A stretch of DNA of 64,000 nucleotides from Terrabacter sp. 28 (GCA_000955875.1 JYOE01000013.1:62001-126000), one strand, 5' to 3'; numbered from the stretch's first letter, positions 53,754 to 62,129 are shown. Notes: generated by a model not told the origin, from the sequence alone. Translations and numbers: made by a program.

Positions 53754-53765
53754 CGGCTTCGCTCC

Positions 53766-53921
53766 TCAGGACTTCGGGCGCTTGAAGTAGGCGACGAGGC
53801 TCGTACCATCGGGACCGTTGACGATCTGGACGAGCTCCCAACCGTCTGCCCCGAAGTTGTCGAGGATCTGCTTGGTGTTGTGGATCAGGAGTGGTGCGGT
53901 GAGGTATTCCCACTGGGTCAT
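53766..53921 (-). CDS. DUF4177 small protein
   Basis: 51 residues: MTQWEYLTAPLLIHNTKQIL then DNFGADGWELVQIVNG and an ending VAYFKRPKS. This is the small DUF4177 pattern (WEY start, GWELV centre) that recurs upstream of ridA in actinobacteria. AGGGTG lies six bases before this ATG; another ATG at 53927 would add two residues. Its start region overlaps the divergent lipoprotein gene. Function unknown. Confidence 0.85.
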   Translation of the reverse strand: MTQWEYLTAPLLIHNTKQILDNFGADGWELVQIVNGPDGTSLVAYFKRPKS

Positions 53922-54801
53922 GGCCATCACCCTACTCAGTGTCACCTCGGCCCTCGCGACCCTCTCCGCGTGCTCGGGTGGCGCCGACCACGCCCCGGCG
54001 AGCACGATGTCGACCACCATGACGAGACCTCCCACCAGCACCCCGACGGGCCCGGTCGGCGACGCGAGCGCCACCCGTTCCTACGGCGCCGACCCCGCAC
54101 AGGTCTACGACGTCTACCCGCCCGCCGGCGCCGCAGCGAAGGCGACGGTGGTCGTCGTCCACGGCGGGTTCTGGCGCGCGCAGTACGACCGCGAGCACGC
54201 CGTCCCCGAGGCGAAGGCCTTGGCGGCATCCGGCTACCACGTCGCTCTCGTCGAGTACCGCCGAGCAGGTATGCCGGGTGGCGGCGTCCCCGGCACCCTC
54301 GACGACGTGCGTGACGTCCTCGCGTCCATCGCGGCGCAGCCGGACCTGCCCAAGCCGCTCGTGCTCGTCGGTCACTCCGCCGGCGGCCATCTCGTCACGT
54401 GGGTGGCCGGACAGCCGTGGGCCCGCGAGCGCGGCATCGCCGGCGTCGTGTCGCTCGCCGGCGTCGTCGACCTCGGCGCGGCCGACCGGCTGCACCTCGG
54501 CGACGACGCCGCGCGCGCCTTCGTCGGCTCCGGCCCGGGCACCGCGGCGTGGGCGTCGGCGGACCCGATGAGCACGCTCCCGCCCACCGTGCCCGTACGC
54601 CTCGTCGACGGCTCGGACGACGACACGGTGCCGCTCGGGGTCGCCGACGCGTACGTGAAGGAGGCGACGGCTGCAGGCGGCGACGTCACCGAGGACGTCG
54701 TGGAGGGCGCCGACCACTTCGCCGTCATCGACCCGGCCGCCCCGGCCTTCGCCCACGTGCTCGCCGCGGTGCGCTCACTGGCCGAGCGGTCGACGCCCTG
54801 A
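53899..54801 (+). CDS. Alpha/beta-hydrolase lipoprotein
   Basis: 300 residues. Signal peptide MRYSHWVMAITLLSVTSALA with lipobox LSAC; a Thr/Pro linker of about 35 residues follows. The hydrolase domain shows VVHGGFWRAQYD (HGG oxyanion hole), GHSAGGHL with nucleophile Ser, DGSDDDTVP with the acid and GADHFAV with the His. This resembles kynurenine formamidase/BD-FAE-type esterases attached to the membrane outside. GTG at 53899 is chosen: AGGAG lies seven bases upstream, and the resulting n-region has an Arg. An ATG at 53920 is the alternative. Either way the start overlaps the divergent DUF4177 gene. Confidence 0.87.
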   Translation: MRYSHWVMAITLLSVTSALATLSACSGGADHAPASTMSTTMTRPPTSTPTGPVGDASATRSYGADPAQVYDVYPPAGAAAKATVVVVHGGFWRAQYDREHAVPEAKALAASGYHVALVEYRRAGMPGGGVPGTLDDVRDVLASIAAQPDLPKPLVLVGHSAGGHLVTWVAGQPWARERGIAGVVSLAGVVDLGAADRLHLGDDAARAFVGSGPGTAAWASADPMSTLPPTVPVRLVDGSDDDTVPLGVADAYVKEATAAGGDVTEDVVEGADHFAVIDPAAPAFAHVLAAVRSLAERSTP

Positions 54802-54814
54802 CACGCTCCGGCGT

Positions 54815-54926
54815 ACGTCACTGTTGCGCCCGGTGGAACAGTGACGTAGTGGAACAGTGACGTGGCCGCCGGCCACGCCGCCCTGCGCAGCCCTACGTCA
54901 CTGTTGCGGCCCGCGGAACAGTGACG
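54815..54926. repeat. Paired inverted repeats built from AACAGTGACGT
   Basis: The 11-mer ACGTCACTGTT or its complement occurs at 54815, 54837, 54853 and 54895, and as a 10-base copy at 54917. Copies 1-2 and 4-5 form two similar hairpins (54815-54847 and 54895-54926) with short G+C loops; copy 3 stands alone between. The pattern resembles a REP/REPIN-like unit or a multi-site operator. It fills the gap before the anion ATPase genes. Confidence 0.7.
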
Positions 54927-54979
54927 CAGCCAACGGCCCGGGACGGGGCGACCGCCGGGGGCTCCCGCGCGCGGCGCCA

Positions 54980-54985
54980 TAGGGT
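54980..54985 (+). promoter_or_regulatory. Candidate -10 hexamer of the ATPase pair (leaderless)
   Basis: TAGGGT is followed by six bases and the GTG start at 54992, the spacing of a leaderless transcript. It lies about 55 bases after the repeat array. Confidence 0.5.
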
Positions 54986-54991
54986 GGGAGC

Positions 54992-56038
54992 GTGACGACC
55001 CGCCATACCGACCCACCCTGGGCGAACGCGCGGCTGCACGTCGTCACGGGCAAGGGCGGCACCGGCAAGACGACCGTCGCGTCGGCCCTCGCGCTCGCCC
55101 TCGCCTCGAAGCCCGGACGCGTGCTGCTGAGCGAGGTCGAGGGGCGCCAGGGCATCAGCCAGACCTTCGACGTGCCCCCGCTCGGCACCGACGAGACCCG
55201 CGTCGTGCGCCTGTCCGGCGGCGGAGAGGTCGTCGGTCTCTCGGTCGAGCCGAAGGCGGCCCTGCTCGAGTACCTCCAGCTCTTCTACAAGCTGGGCCGC
55301 GCCGGGCGACTGCTCGAGAAGTTCGGCGCGATCGACTTCGCAACGACGATCGCGCCCGGTGTGCGGGACGTCCTGCTCATCGGCAAGATCTACGAGGCCA
55401 ACCGCCGACGCCGCGACGGCCGGCACAAGGGCGACGCCGCACCGGTCTACGACGCGCTCGTGCTGGACGCCCCGCCGACCGGGCGGATCGGCCGGTTCCT
55501 CTCGGTCAACTCCGAGGTCGCCGATCTGGCCCGCGTCGGCCCCATCCACTCGCAGGCGGGCGCGATCACCCGCCTGCTGCAGTCCGAGCAGACCGTCGTC
55601 CACCTCGTCACGCTGCTCGAGGAGATGCCGGTCCAGGAGACCCTCGAGGCGGTCAACGAGCTGCGGTCCAAGGGGCTGCGCCCCGGCGCCATCGTCGTCA
55701 ACATGGTGCGCGACCCCCTCCTCGACGACGTCGCCCTCGACCAGGCGCGAGCCGGCCGACTGCACAAGGCCTCGATCCGCACGCAGCTCGCCGACGCCGG
55801 GCTCCAGGCCACCACCGAGCTCGTCGACGGCCTCCTCGAGGAGGCGCGCGACCACGCGCAGCGGATCGACCTCGAACGCGAGCAGATGGGGATGCTCGAG
55901 GCGACCGGTCTACCGATCGTCCAGCTGCCGGCGCTACCGGGCGGGGTCGACTCGGGCTCGGTGCGCGAGCTCGCCGACCTGCTGGTGCCGGCCTTCGTGA
56001 CGCCCCTCGTGACGCCCCTCGAAGGAGTCGAGCCGTGA
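54992..56038 (+). CDS. ArsA-like anion-transporting ATPase, first of pair
   Basis: 348 residues. Walker A HVVTGKGGTGKTTVASALA, VLLSEVEGRQG (signature), and YDALVLDAPPTGRIGRFL. It belongs to the GET3/ArsA family and corresponds to Rv3679 of the mycobacterial Rv3679-Rv3680 pair, reported to act in redox or metabolic homeostasis and not as an arsenite pump. It has a GTGA overlap with the second ATPase, so the two likely form a heteromer. A 12-base tandem duplication near its 3' end (55997-56020) repeats VTPL. Confidence 0.92.
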   Translation: MTTRHTDPPWANARLHVVTGKGGTGKTTVASALALALASKPGRVLLSEVEGRQGISQTFDVPPLGTDETRVVRLSGGGEVVGLSVEPKAALLEYLQLFYKLGRAGRLLEKFGAIDFATTIAPGVRDVLLIGKIYEANRRRRDGRHKGDAAPVYDALVLDAPPTGRIGRFLSVNSEVADLARVGPIHSQAGAITRLLQSEQTVVHLVTLLEEMPVQETLEAVNELRSKGLRPGAIVVNMVRDPLLDDVALDQARAGRLHKASIRTQLADAGLQATTELVDGLLEEARDHAQRIDLEREQMGMLEATGLPIVQLPALPGGVDSGSVRELADLLVPAFVTPLVTPLEGVEP

Positions 56039-57210
56039 GCCCGGGCCCCGTCGCGAAGGAGGCGCCGGCGCTCGACGTCGACGCCCTGCTCGCCGACCCC
56101 GAGACCTCGATCATCGTGTGCTGCGGCGCGGGCGGCGTCGGCAAGACGACCACCGCGGCCGCCCTCGGGCTGCGCGCCGCCGAGGCAGGCCGGCGCGTGG
56201 TCGTGCTCACCATCGACCCGGCCCGCCGACTCGCGCAGTCGCTCGGCCTGACCGAGCTCGACAACACGCCACGCCCCGTGACCGACATCGACGGCTCGGC
56301 GGGCGGCAGCCTCCACGCGATGATGCTCGACATGAAGCGGACCTTCGACGAGGTCGTGCTCGCCCACGCCGACCCCGACAAGGCGGAGCAGATCCTCGCG
56401 AACCCGTTCTACCTCGCGGTCAGCAGCTCGTTCGCCGGCACGCAGGAATACATGGCGATGGAGAAGCTCGGGCAGCTCAAGGCAGCGGCCGGCACCGCGG
56501 ACGCGCCCTGGGACCTCATCGTCGTCGACACGCCGCCGTCCCGCTCGGCCCTCGACTTCCTCGACGCCCCGAACCGCCTCGGCAGCTTCCTCGACGGCCG
56601 CTTCATCCGGCTGCTCACCGCGCCGGCCAAGGCCGGCGGGCGTGCCGGGCTCAAGGTCTTCGGCGTCGGCGTGCAGCTGGTCACCTCGACCATGACGAAG
56701 ATCCTCGGCGGGCAGCTGCTCACCGACGTGCAGACCTTCGTCAACGCGCTCGACACGATGTTCGGCGGCTTCCGCGAACGTGCCGACGAGACCTACCGGC
56801 TCCTCTCGGAGCACGGCACCGCCTTCCTCGTGGTCGCGGCCCCCGAACGGGACGCGCTGCGTGAGGCGTCCTACTTCGTCGATCGCCTCGAGGCGGACCG
56901 GATGCCGCTCGCCGGGCTCGTCGTCAACCGCATCGGCCGCGTCGAGGCGACGGGCCTCACGCCGTCGCGGGCGCTGTCCGTCGCCGAGGCGCTCGAGGAC
57001 GGCGGTGGGCCGAAGTCGGCGACCAATGCGGCCGCCCTGCTCCGGCTCCACGCCACCCTCGTCCGCACGGCCGAGCGACAGCGTGAGCTCGCGCAGCGCT
57101 TCTCGCGGTCACACCCCGGCATACCCGTGGTCCAGGTGCCCGCGCTGGGGCGCGACGTCCACGACCTCGACAGCCTGCGCCAGGTCGGGCACGCGTTAGC
57201 GGGGTCGTGA
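56035..57210 (+). CDS. ArsA-like anion-transporting ATPase, second of pair
   Basis: 391 residues. Walker A CCGAGGVGKTTTAAALGL, VLTIDPARRLAQSLG (switch I), DLIVVDTPPSRSALDFLD (switch II) and a conserved EYMAMEKLGQL. Counterpart of Rv3680. Lacks the cysteine cluster of true arsenite-efflux ArsA. The GTG start is within the stop of its partner. Followed by the convergent whiB gene without a clear terminator in the 86-base gap. Confidence 0.93.
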   Translation: MSPGPVAKEAPALDVDALLADPETSIIVCCGAGGVGKTTTAAALGLRAAEAGRRVVVLTIDPARRLAQSLGLTELDNTPRPVTDIDGSAGGSLHAMMLDMKRTFDEVVLAHADPDKAEQILANPFYLAVSSSFAGTQEYMAMEKLGQLKAAAGTADAPWDLIVVDTPPSRSALDFLDAPNRLGSFLDGRFIRLLTAPAKAGGRAGLKVFGVGVQLVTSTMTKILGGQLLTDVQTFVNALDTMFGGFRERADETYRLLSEHGTAFLVVAAPERDALREASYFVDRLEADRMPLAGLVVNRIGRVEATGLTPSRALSVAEALEDGGGPKSATNAAALLRLHATLVRTAERQRELAQRFSRSHPGIPVVQVPALGRDVHDLDSLRQVGHALAGS

Positions 57211-57296
57211 CACCACCGAGTGGCCACGGCCCCGCTCACGCGTGACGTTGTGTCGGACTCGAGCCACCGGACCCCACATCCGGACAGCTCGGAGGC

Positions 57297-57602
57297 TCAG
57301 ACGGACTTGGCCTGAGCGGCCATGCCCGCGCGGAGCGCCGACTTCCACGAGGTGATGTCGGGCCGCTTGCGCAGCAGGGCCCGGCGCTCACGCTCGGTCA
57401 TGCCTCCCCAGACACCGAACTCGGTCCTGTTGTCGAGGGCCTCGGCCAGGCACTGCGCGAGAACCGGGCACGTCTTGCAGACGGCCTTCGCGTCGTGCTG
57501 GGCCTTGCCCCGGACGAACAGCGCGTCGGGGTCCTGGCCCGAACAGTTGGCCTGCGTGGCCCACTCGTCGACCCACGGATCCACGATTGCGACTGCACTC
57601 AT
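57297..57602 (-). CDS. whiB: WhiB-family transcriptional regulator (WhiB4-like)
   Basis: 101 residues. Four cysteines (20, 42, 45, 51; CKTCPVLAQC) bind a [4Fe-4S] cluster sensitive to O2 or NO; EFGVWGGMTERERRAL is the Wbl turn that contacts the sigma factor, followed by a basic C-terminus. By position beside the ATPases and ponA it corresponds to WhiB4 (Rv3681c), a redox regulator. GGGAGGGGAAACATC precedes the ATG; the longer frame to 57662 is rejected. It faces ponA across a 283-base region with a palindrome. Confidence 0.94.
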   Translation of the reverse strand: MSAVAIVDPWVDEWATQANCSGQDPDALFVRGKAQHDAKAVCKTCPVLAQCLAEALDNRTEFGVWGGMTERERRALLRKRPDITSWKSALRAGMAAQAKSV

Positions 57603-57758
57603 GATGTTTCCCCTCCCCGCTCGGCACCTCCCATGACACCGAGCAGACCCGGACCGTCCCACCGGTCCTGATCAAGCGGACCCCCCTAAGGCCCAAACGA
57701 GACATTACGAGTGGTGAGCGCCGTCGGACATAGGCCCTATGGACCATTTCGTTGGCCC

Positions 57759-57772
57759 GGTGACTAGTCACC
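57759..57772. promoter_or_regulatory. Perfect 14-base palindrome between whiB and ponA
   Basis: GGTGACTAGTCACC is a perfect inverted repeat, roughly central in the divergent gap. The half-site GGTGA resembles Crp half-sites, but the spacing between GTGA and TCAC is four, not six, bases. A dimeric regulator other than Crp is more likely. Confidence 0.45.
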
Positions 57773-57873
57773 CTCACGCCGTCCCCATGGTCATCCAGAG
57801 TCGTGAATCGTCCGTTTGAGACACCCTCGTACCGTTGATCGTGCGTAGGACGGGTGGCCATAGGGTGAGCAGT

Positions 57874-57879
57874 TACCCT
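57874..57879 (+). promoter_or_regulatory. Candidate -10 hexamer of ponA
   Basis: TACCCT followed by six bases and ATG 57886 fits a leaderless start. TAGGGT at 57861-57866 is an alternative -10 giving a 10-15 base leader. No Shine-Dalgarno sequence is seen. Confidence 0.4.
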
Positions 57880-57885
57880 TGCCGC

Positions 57886-60318
57886 ATGTCTTCACGCACT
57901 ACCTCGATCGGCGGCGTCATCAGCCTGCTCGGCGCGTTCCTCGCGTCCGCGCTGGTGCTCGGACTGCTCGCCGCCGGCCTGGTGATGCCCGCGGTGGGCG
58001 CCACAGGCGCCCTCGCCCGCAGCGGCGTCGACGTGTTCAACGAGCTCCCGAGCGAGTTCACGACCGACCCGCTGGCCCAGACGTCGCGCATCCTCGCGGC
58101 CGACGGCTCCGTCATCGCGACCCCGCAGGAGCAGAACCGCACCATCGTGCCGCTCAAGTCGATCGCACCCATCATGCGCGAGGCGCAGATCGCGATCGAG
58201 GACCACCGGTTCTACGAGCACGGCGGCATCGACATCCAAGGCACCATGCGCGCGGTCATCTCCAACCTGCGTAGCGGCTCGTCGGTCGGCGCCTCGTCGC
58301 TCACCCAGCAGTACGTGAAGATCTCGCTCCAGTACTCCGCCCTCAGCGCAGGCAACGAGGAGGCGGCCCAGGCGGCCGTCAAGAAGGACTACATGCGCAA
58401 GCTGAAGGAGCTGAAGTACGCGATCACGCTGGAGAAGAAGCTCACGAAGGACCAGATCCTCGAGGGCTACCTCAACCTCGTCTACTACGGCGACCGTGCA
58501 TACGGCGTCGAGGCCGCGGCCCAGCACTACTTCAGCGTCCCGGCCAGCAAGCTGAGCCTGTCGCAGGCGGCCCTGCTCGCCGGCCTGACGCAGAACCCGG
58601 GCACCACCGACCCGGTCAACTTCCCGAAGAAGGCCATCGCCCGCCGCAACGTCGTGCTCGACCGCATGCACTCCCTGAACCGCATCACCACCAAGCAGTG
58701 GACGGCCGCGAAGAAGCGCACGCTCAAGCAGGACATGAAGGTCACGAACCCGAAGAGCACGTGCCTCGCGTCCGAGTACCCGTACTGGTGCGACTTCGTC
58801 ATCAACTACGCGCTGGCCATGCCCCAGCTCGGCAAGACGCTCGAGGAGCGCAAGCGCACCCTCTACCGCGGCGGCGTGACCATCACGACGACCCTCGACC
58901 CGCGCATCCAGCGCATCGCGCAGCGTGAGGTCACCAAGAACGTGCCGATCGGCGACAGGTCCGCGGTCGGCGCCGCGGCCTACGTGACCGACCCGCGCAC
59001 CGGGCAGGTCAAGGCCTTCGCGCAGAACACCCAGTACACCGTCGGCAAGCAGACCCTCGGCAAGACCGGCATCAACTGGGCGCTCGACAAGAAGTACGGC
59101 GGCTCCGGCGGCTTCCAGTTCGGCTCGACGGCCAAGGCGTTCGCGCTCGTGACCGCCATGGAGTCCGGCATGAACACGAAGTCGAGCGTCAACGCCAAGG
59201 CCGCCGGCGGCAACTCCCAGGCCACCTACACCCCGAAGGAGTGGCCGGGCGGCGTCGCGAACTGCGGACCCGGCGGCGAGTGGAAGGTCTTCAACGACAG
59301 CCCGTTCAAGGGTGGTCGCATCTCGCTCATGGAGGCGACGGCGCTGTCGACCAACACCGCGTTCATCGCGCTCGCCGAGCAGCTCGGCGGCTGCAAGGTG
59401 CGCGACACGATGCTTCGCCTCGGGCTGCACCAGGCCGACGGGCAGCCGGTCGGCAAGTACGCCCCCCAGTACATCCTCGGCGCCTCCGAGGTGTCGCCGC
59501 AGGGCGTGGCGCAGGCGTACGGCGTGCTCGCGGCCGACGGCAAGAAGTGCCCCCTCGTGGCCATCACGAAGATCACGCGCGGCGGCAAGAACATCGCCCT
59601 CCCCCCGACCCAGTGCTCGCAGGTCGTCGAGCCCGACGTCGTGCGCGCCACGGACAAGTTCCTCGAGTACAACATGACGAACGGGTCCGGCCGCCGCAAC
59701 CAGCTCGAGGGCGGCCGCCAGTCGGCCGGCAAGACCGGCACGGCCAACCGCAACAACGAGTCGTGGTTCGTCGGCTACACGCCGCAGCTGACGACCGCCG
59801 TGTGGGTGGGCACGCCCGACGACGGCAACAAGCGCGTCATGTCCAACGTGCGCATCGGTGACCGCTTCGTCCCCGTCATGCACGGCGCCTCGGTCGCCGC
59901 CCCGATCTGGAAGGGCATCATGAACGGCGCCCTCGAGGGCGAGCCCCAGATGAGGTTCGGTGAGCCCTCGGCGAAGCTGATGCAGGGCGACAAGGTCGAC
60001 GTGCCCAGCGTGACGGGCCTGTCGGTGTCCGAGGCCATTGCGCGGCTGCAGGGCGCGGGCTTCTCCGCCGGCGTCGGCGGCACGATGGGCTCCTCGGTCC
60101 CCCGGGGCCTGGTCGCCGGCACCTCGCCCTACGGGCAGGCCGCGAGCGGCAGCTTCGTGACGATCTACACCTCGCGCGGCGGCGGCGACCGCCAGCCGAT
60201 CCCGCAGCAGCCACAGGTGGTGCAGCCGCCCCCGGCTGGCGGCGGTGGCGGTGGCGGTGGCGGCGGTAACGGTCGGGGCCGCGGCGGAGGCGGCGGAGGC
60301 GGCGGCGGTCGCGGCTGA
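57886..60318 (+). CDS. ponA: Bifunctional class A penicillin-binding protein (PonA2-like)
   Basis: 810 residues. One N-terminal membrane helix (about 8-38), then the GT51 glycosyltransferase with catalytic Glu105 in IEDHRFYEHGG. The transpeptidase has Ser414-T-A-Lys417, Ser488-x-Asn490 and K616TG. A PASTA domain (DVPSVTGLSVSEAIARLQGAGF) follows. The C-terminus is a low-complexity Gly-rich tail encoded at 60235-60318. It polymerises and crosslinks peptidoglycan; the PASTA domain and position next to whiB and the metallophosphoesterase match mycobacterial PonA2 (Rv3682). Confidence 0.95.
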   Translation: MSSRTTSIGGVISLLGAFLASALVLGLLAAGLVMPAVGATGALARSGVDVFNELPSEFTTDPLAQTSRILAADGSVIATPQEQNRTIVPLKSIAPIMREAQIAIEDHRFYEHGGIDIQGTMRAVISNLRSGSSVGASSLTQQYVKISLQYSALSAGNEEAAQAAVKKDYMRKLKELKYAITLEKKLTKDQILEGYLNLVYYGDRAYGVEAAAQHYFSVPASKLSLSQAALLAGLTQNPGTTDPVNFPKKAIARRNVVLDRMHSLNRITTKQWTAAKKRTLKQDMKVTNPKSTCLASEYPYWCDFVINYALAMPQLGKTLEERKRTLYRGGVTITTTLDPRIQRIAQREVTKNVPIGDRSAVGAAAYVTDPRTGQVKAFAQNTQYTVGKQTLGKTGINWALDKKYGGSGGFQFGSTAKAFALVTAMESGMNTKSSVNAKAAGGNSQATYTPKEWPGGVANCGPGGEWKVFNDSPFKGGRISLMEATALSTNTAFIALAEQLGGCKVRDTMLRLGLHQADGQPVGKYAPQYILGASEVSPQGVAQAYGVLAADGKKCPLVAITKITRGGKNIALPPTQCSQVVEPDVVRATDKFLEYNMTNGSGRRNQLEGGRQSAGKTGTANRNNESWFVGYTPQLTTAVWVGTPDDGNKRVMSNVRIGDRFVPVMHGASVAAPIWKGIMNGALEGEPQMRFGEPSAKLMQGDKVDVPSVTGLSVSEAIARLQGAGFSAGVGGTMGSSVPRGLVAGTSPYGQAASGSFVTIYTSRGGGDRQPIPQQPQVVQPPPAGGGGGGGGGGNGRGRGGGGGGGGGRG

Positions 60319-60364
60319 GCCGCCCGCCCACCGGCCCCGGCCGCACGGCCGGACCCCGGCACGA

Positions 60365-60399
60365 CGAAGGCCCGACGCGCGATTCGCGTCGGGCCTTCG
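60365..60399. terminator. Bidirectional terminator between ponA and YqeY gene
   Basis: A 15-bp perfect stem (CGAAGGCCCGACGCG / CGCGTCGGGCCTTCG) with a five-base loop separates convergent genes. Confidence 0.85.
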
Positions 60400-60434
60400 G
60401 TCGTCTCCAGCCGTGTCGACGGACCGTGTCGGCG

Positions 60435-60890
60435 TCAGCCGGCGAGCACGCGGCGCACGACGGCCGCGACCCGGCCGCCCTCGGCGCGACCGGCCACGGC
60501 AGCGTTGGCCGCCTTCATCGCGAGGCCCATCTGCGGCATACCGGTGGCGCCCGAGGAGGTGACGGCCTCACGGACGATCGCCTCGAGCTCGTCGTCGCCG
60601 AGCTGCTTCGGCAGGTAGGTCTCGAGGACGGCGAGCTCGGCCTCCTCCTTGGCTGCGAGCTCGGCGCGCCCCGCGCCGGTGTAGGCCTCTGCGGCCTCGC
60701 GGCGCTTCTTGGCCTCCTTGGTGAGCACCTTGAGCACGTCGTCGTCGCTGAGCTCGCGGTGCTGCTTGCCGGCGACCTCCTCGTTCGTGACTGCCGTCAG
60801 GGCCATGCGGATCGAGCCGGCACGCACCTGGTCGCGCTCGCGCATCGCGGACGTCAGGTCGGCCTTCAGCTGCTCCTTCAGGGTGCTCAT
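60435..60890 (-). CDS. GatB/YqeY domain protein
   Basis: 151 residues. STLKEQLKADLTSAMRERDQVRAGSIRMALTAV and GMPQMGLAMKAANAAVAGRAEG are YqeY signatures. The family shares the tRNA-binding helical domain of GatB, and its role is unclear, possibly linked to tRNA or translation. Short divergent gap (80 bases) to the metallophosphoesterase. A CAGACT hexamer six bases before the ATG suggests a leaderless start. Confidence 0.92.
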   Translation of the reverse strand: MSTLKEQLKADLTSAMRERDQVRAGSIRMALTAVTNEEVAGKQHRELSDDDVLKVLTKEAKKRREAAEAYTGAGRAELAAKEEAELAVLETYLPKQLGDDELEAIVREAVTSSGATGMPQMGLAMKAANAAVAGRAEGGRVAAVVRRVLAG

Positions 60891-60970
60891 GGGCCCAGTC
60901 TGTCAGGTCGGCGACACGGCCCCCGACGTGCTGGTGAGGGGTCTGGCGCACCAGTGCGAGGATGGGGCCC

Positions 60971-61909
60971 ATGCGTGCCGTGACCAAGACAGTGCTCGGC
61001 CTGGGCCTCGCCGGCGCCGGGGTGCTCGGCTGGGCTTCCCTCGTCGAGCGGAATGCCTTCGTGCTGCGCCGCTTCGAGGTGCCGGTGCTGCCCGAGGGAG
61101 CCGAACCCCTCCGCGTGCTGCATCTCTCGGACCTGCACCTGCTCCCCCGACAGCGCGCGAAGCGGAGCTGGGTGCACAGCCTCGCGTCGCTCGACCCCGA
61201 TCTCGTCATCACGACGGGCGACAACATCGCGGCCGACGACGCGGTGCCGTCGCTGCTCGACGCGTACGAGCTGCTGCTGCCGCTCCCGGGCGTCTTCGTG
61301 CTGGGCTCCAACGACTACTTCGCACCCAAGATCAAGAACCCCCTGGGCTACCTCACCAAGGACCACGCCAAGGGTGTCGGCACGACGCAGCGGCTGCCCA
61401 CCGCCGACCTGGTGCGCGGTTTCCGCTCGGGCGGCTGGGTCGACCTGACGAACCGCCGCGACTCGATCAGTGTGCGGGGCCTGCGCATCGACCTCGTCGG
61501 CGTCGACGACCCGCACCTCGGCTACGACCGCCTCGACCTCGTGCGGGGCGCGGCATCACCGGACGCCGATCTCACCCTCGCCGTCACGCACGCGCCCTAC
61601 CAGCGGGTGCTCGACGCGTATGCCGCCGACGGCGCGGACCTCATCGTCGCCGGTCACACCCACGGCGGACAGGTGTGCGTGCCCGGCTACGGCGCCCTCG
61701 TGACCAACTGCGACCTCGACACCTCACGGGTCAAGGGGCTCTCCCGCTGGTGGCCGGGGGCCGGCTCGACGCCCTCGTCGCAGGCGCCGGCCGACGCCGC
61801 CTGGCTGGAGGTCTCGGCCGGTCTCGGCACGGCTCCCACCGCTCCCGTACGCCTGGCCTGCCGCCCCGAGGCCACCCTCCTCACGCTCGTCCCCCGCTCC
61901 CGCGGCTGA
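60971..61909 (+). CDS. Metallophosphoesterase
   Basis: 312 residues. An N-terminal hydrophobic segment (TVLGLGLAGAGVLGWASL) may anchor it. The calcineurin-like phosphoesterase motifs are VLHLSDLHLLPRQ (D-x-H), ITTGDNIAADD (GDxxx), GSNDYFAP (GNxx variant with Ser-Asn-Asp), and VTHAPYQR and VAGHTHGGQV (GHxH). YkuE/Rv3683 type. ATG 60971 is preferred over 60962 because GAGGATGGGG lies before it. Substrate unknown; a cell-envelope lipid such as UDP-diacylglucosamine or a phosphodiester is possible. Confidence 0.92.
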   Translation: MRAVTKTVLGLGLAGAGVLGWASLVERNAFVLRRFEVPVLPEGAEPLRVLHLSDLHLLPRQRAKRSWVHSLASLDPDLVITTGDNIAADDAVPSLLDAYELLLPLPGVFVLGSNDYFAPKIKNPLGYLTKDHAKGVGTTQRLPTADLVRGFRSGGWVDLTNRRDSISVRGLRIDLVGVDDPHLGYDRLDLVRGAASPDADLTLAVTHAPYQRVLDAYAADGADLIVAGHTHGGQVCVPGYGALVTNCDLDTSRVKGLSRWWPGAGSTPSSQAPADAAWLEVSAGLGTAPTAPVRLACRPEATLLTLVPRSRG

Positions 61910-62035
61910 GGGCTGCACGGGCCCTGGAAGGGGCGGCCGGGCCCGATTCGGAGATGGGCGGGGGGCTGCGCTAAAGTCTCTCCTTGCTGCCTCCGATCCA
62001 CGGGTGACACCACGGATCAGGGGCAGGTGCAGCAC

Positions 62036-62112
<77 letters not shown>

Positions 62113-62129
62113 TGCGGAACTGCAGCTCA

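Noticed and set aside
54992..57210. Arsenic resistance operon
   Set aside because: The ATPases lack the ArsA cysteine cluster and no arsB, arsR or arsC is present; the pair matches the housekeeping Rv3679-Rv3680 type.
57759..57772. Crp binding site
   Set aside because: Half-sites GTGA and TCAC are separated by four bases instead of the six expected for Crp.
57892..59883. 663-residue minus-strand frame opposite ponA
   Set aside because: Low-complexity Val/Arg/Asp/Leu composition; antisense to a certain PBP.
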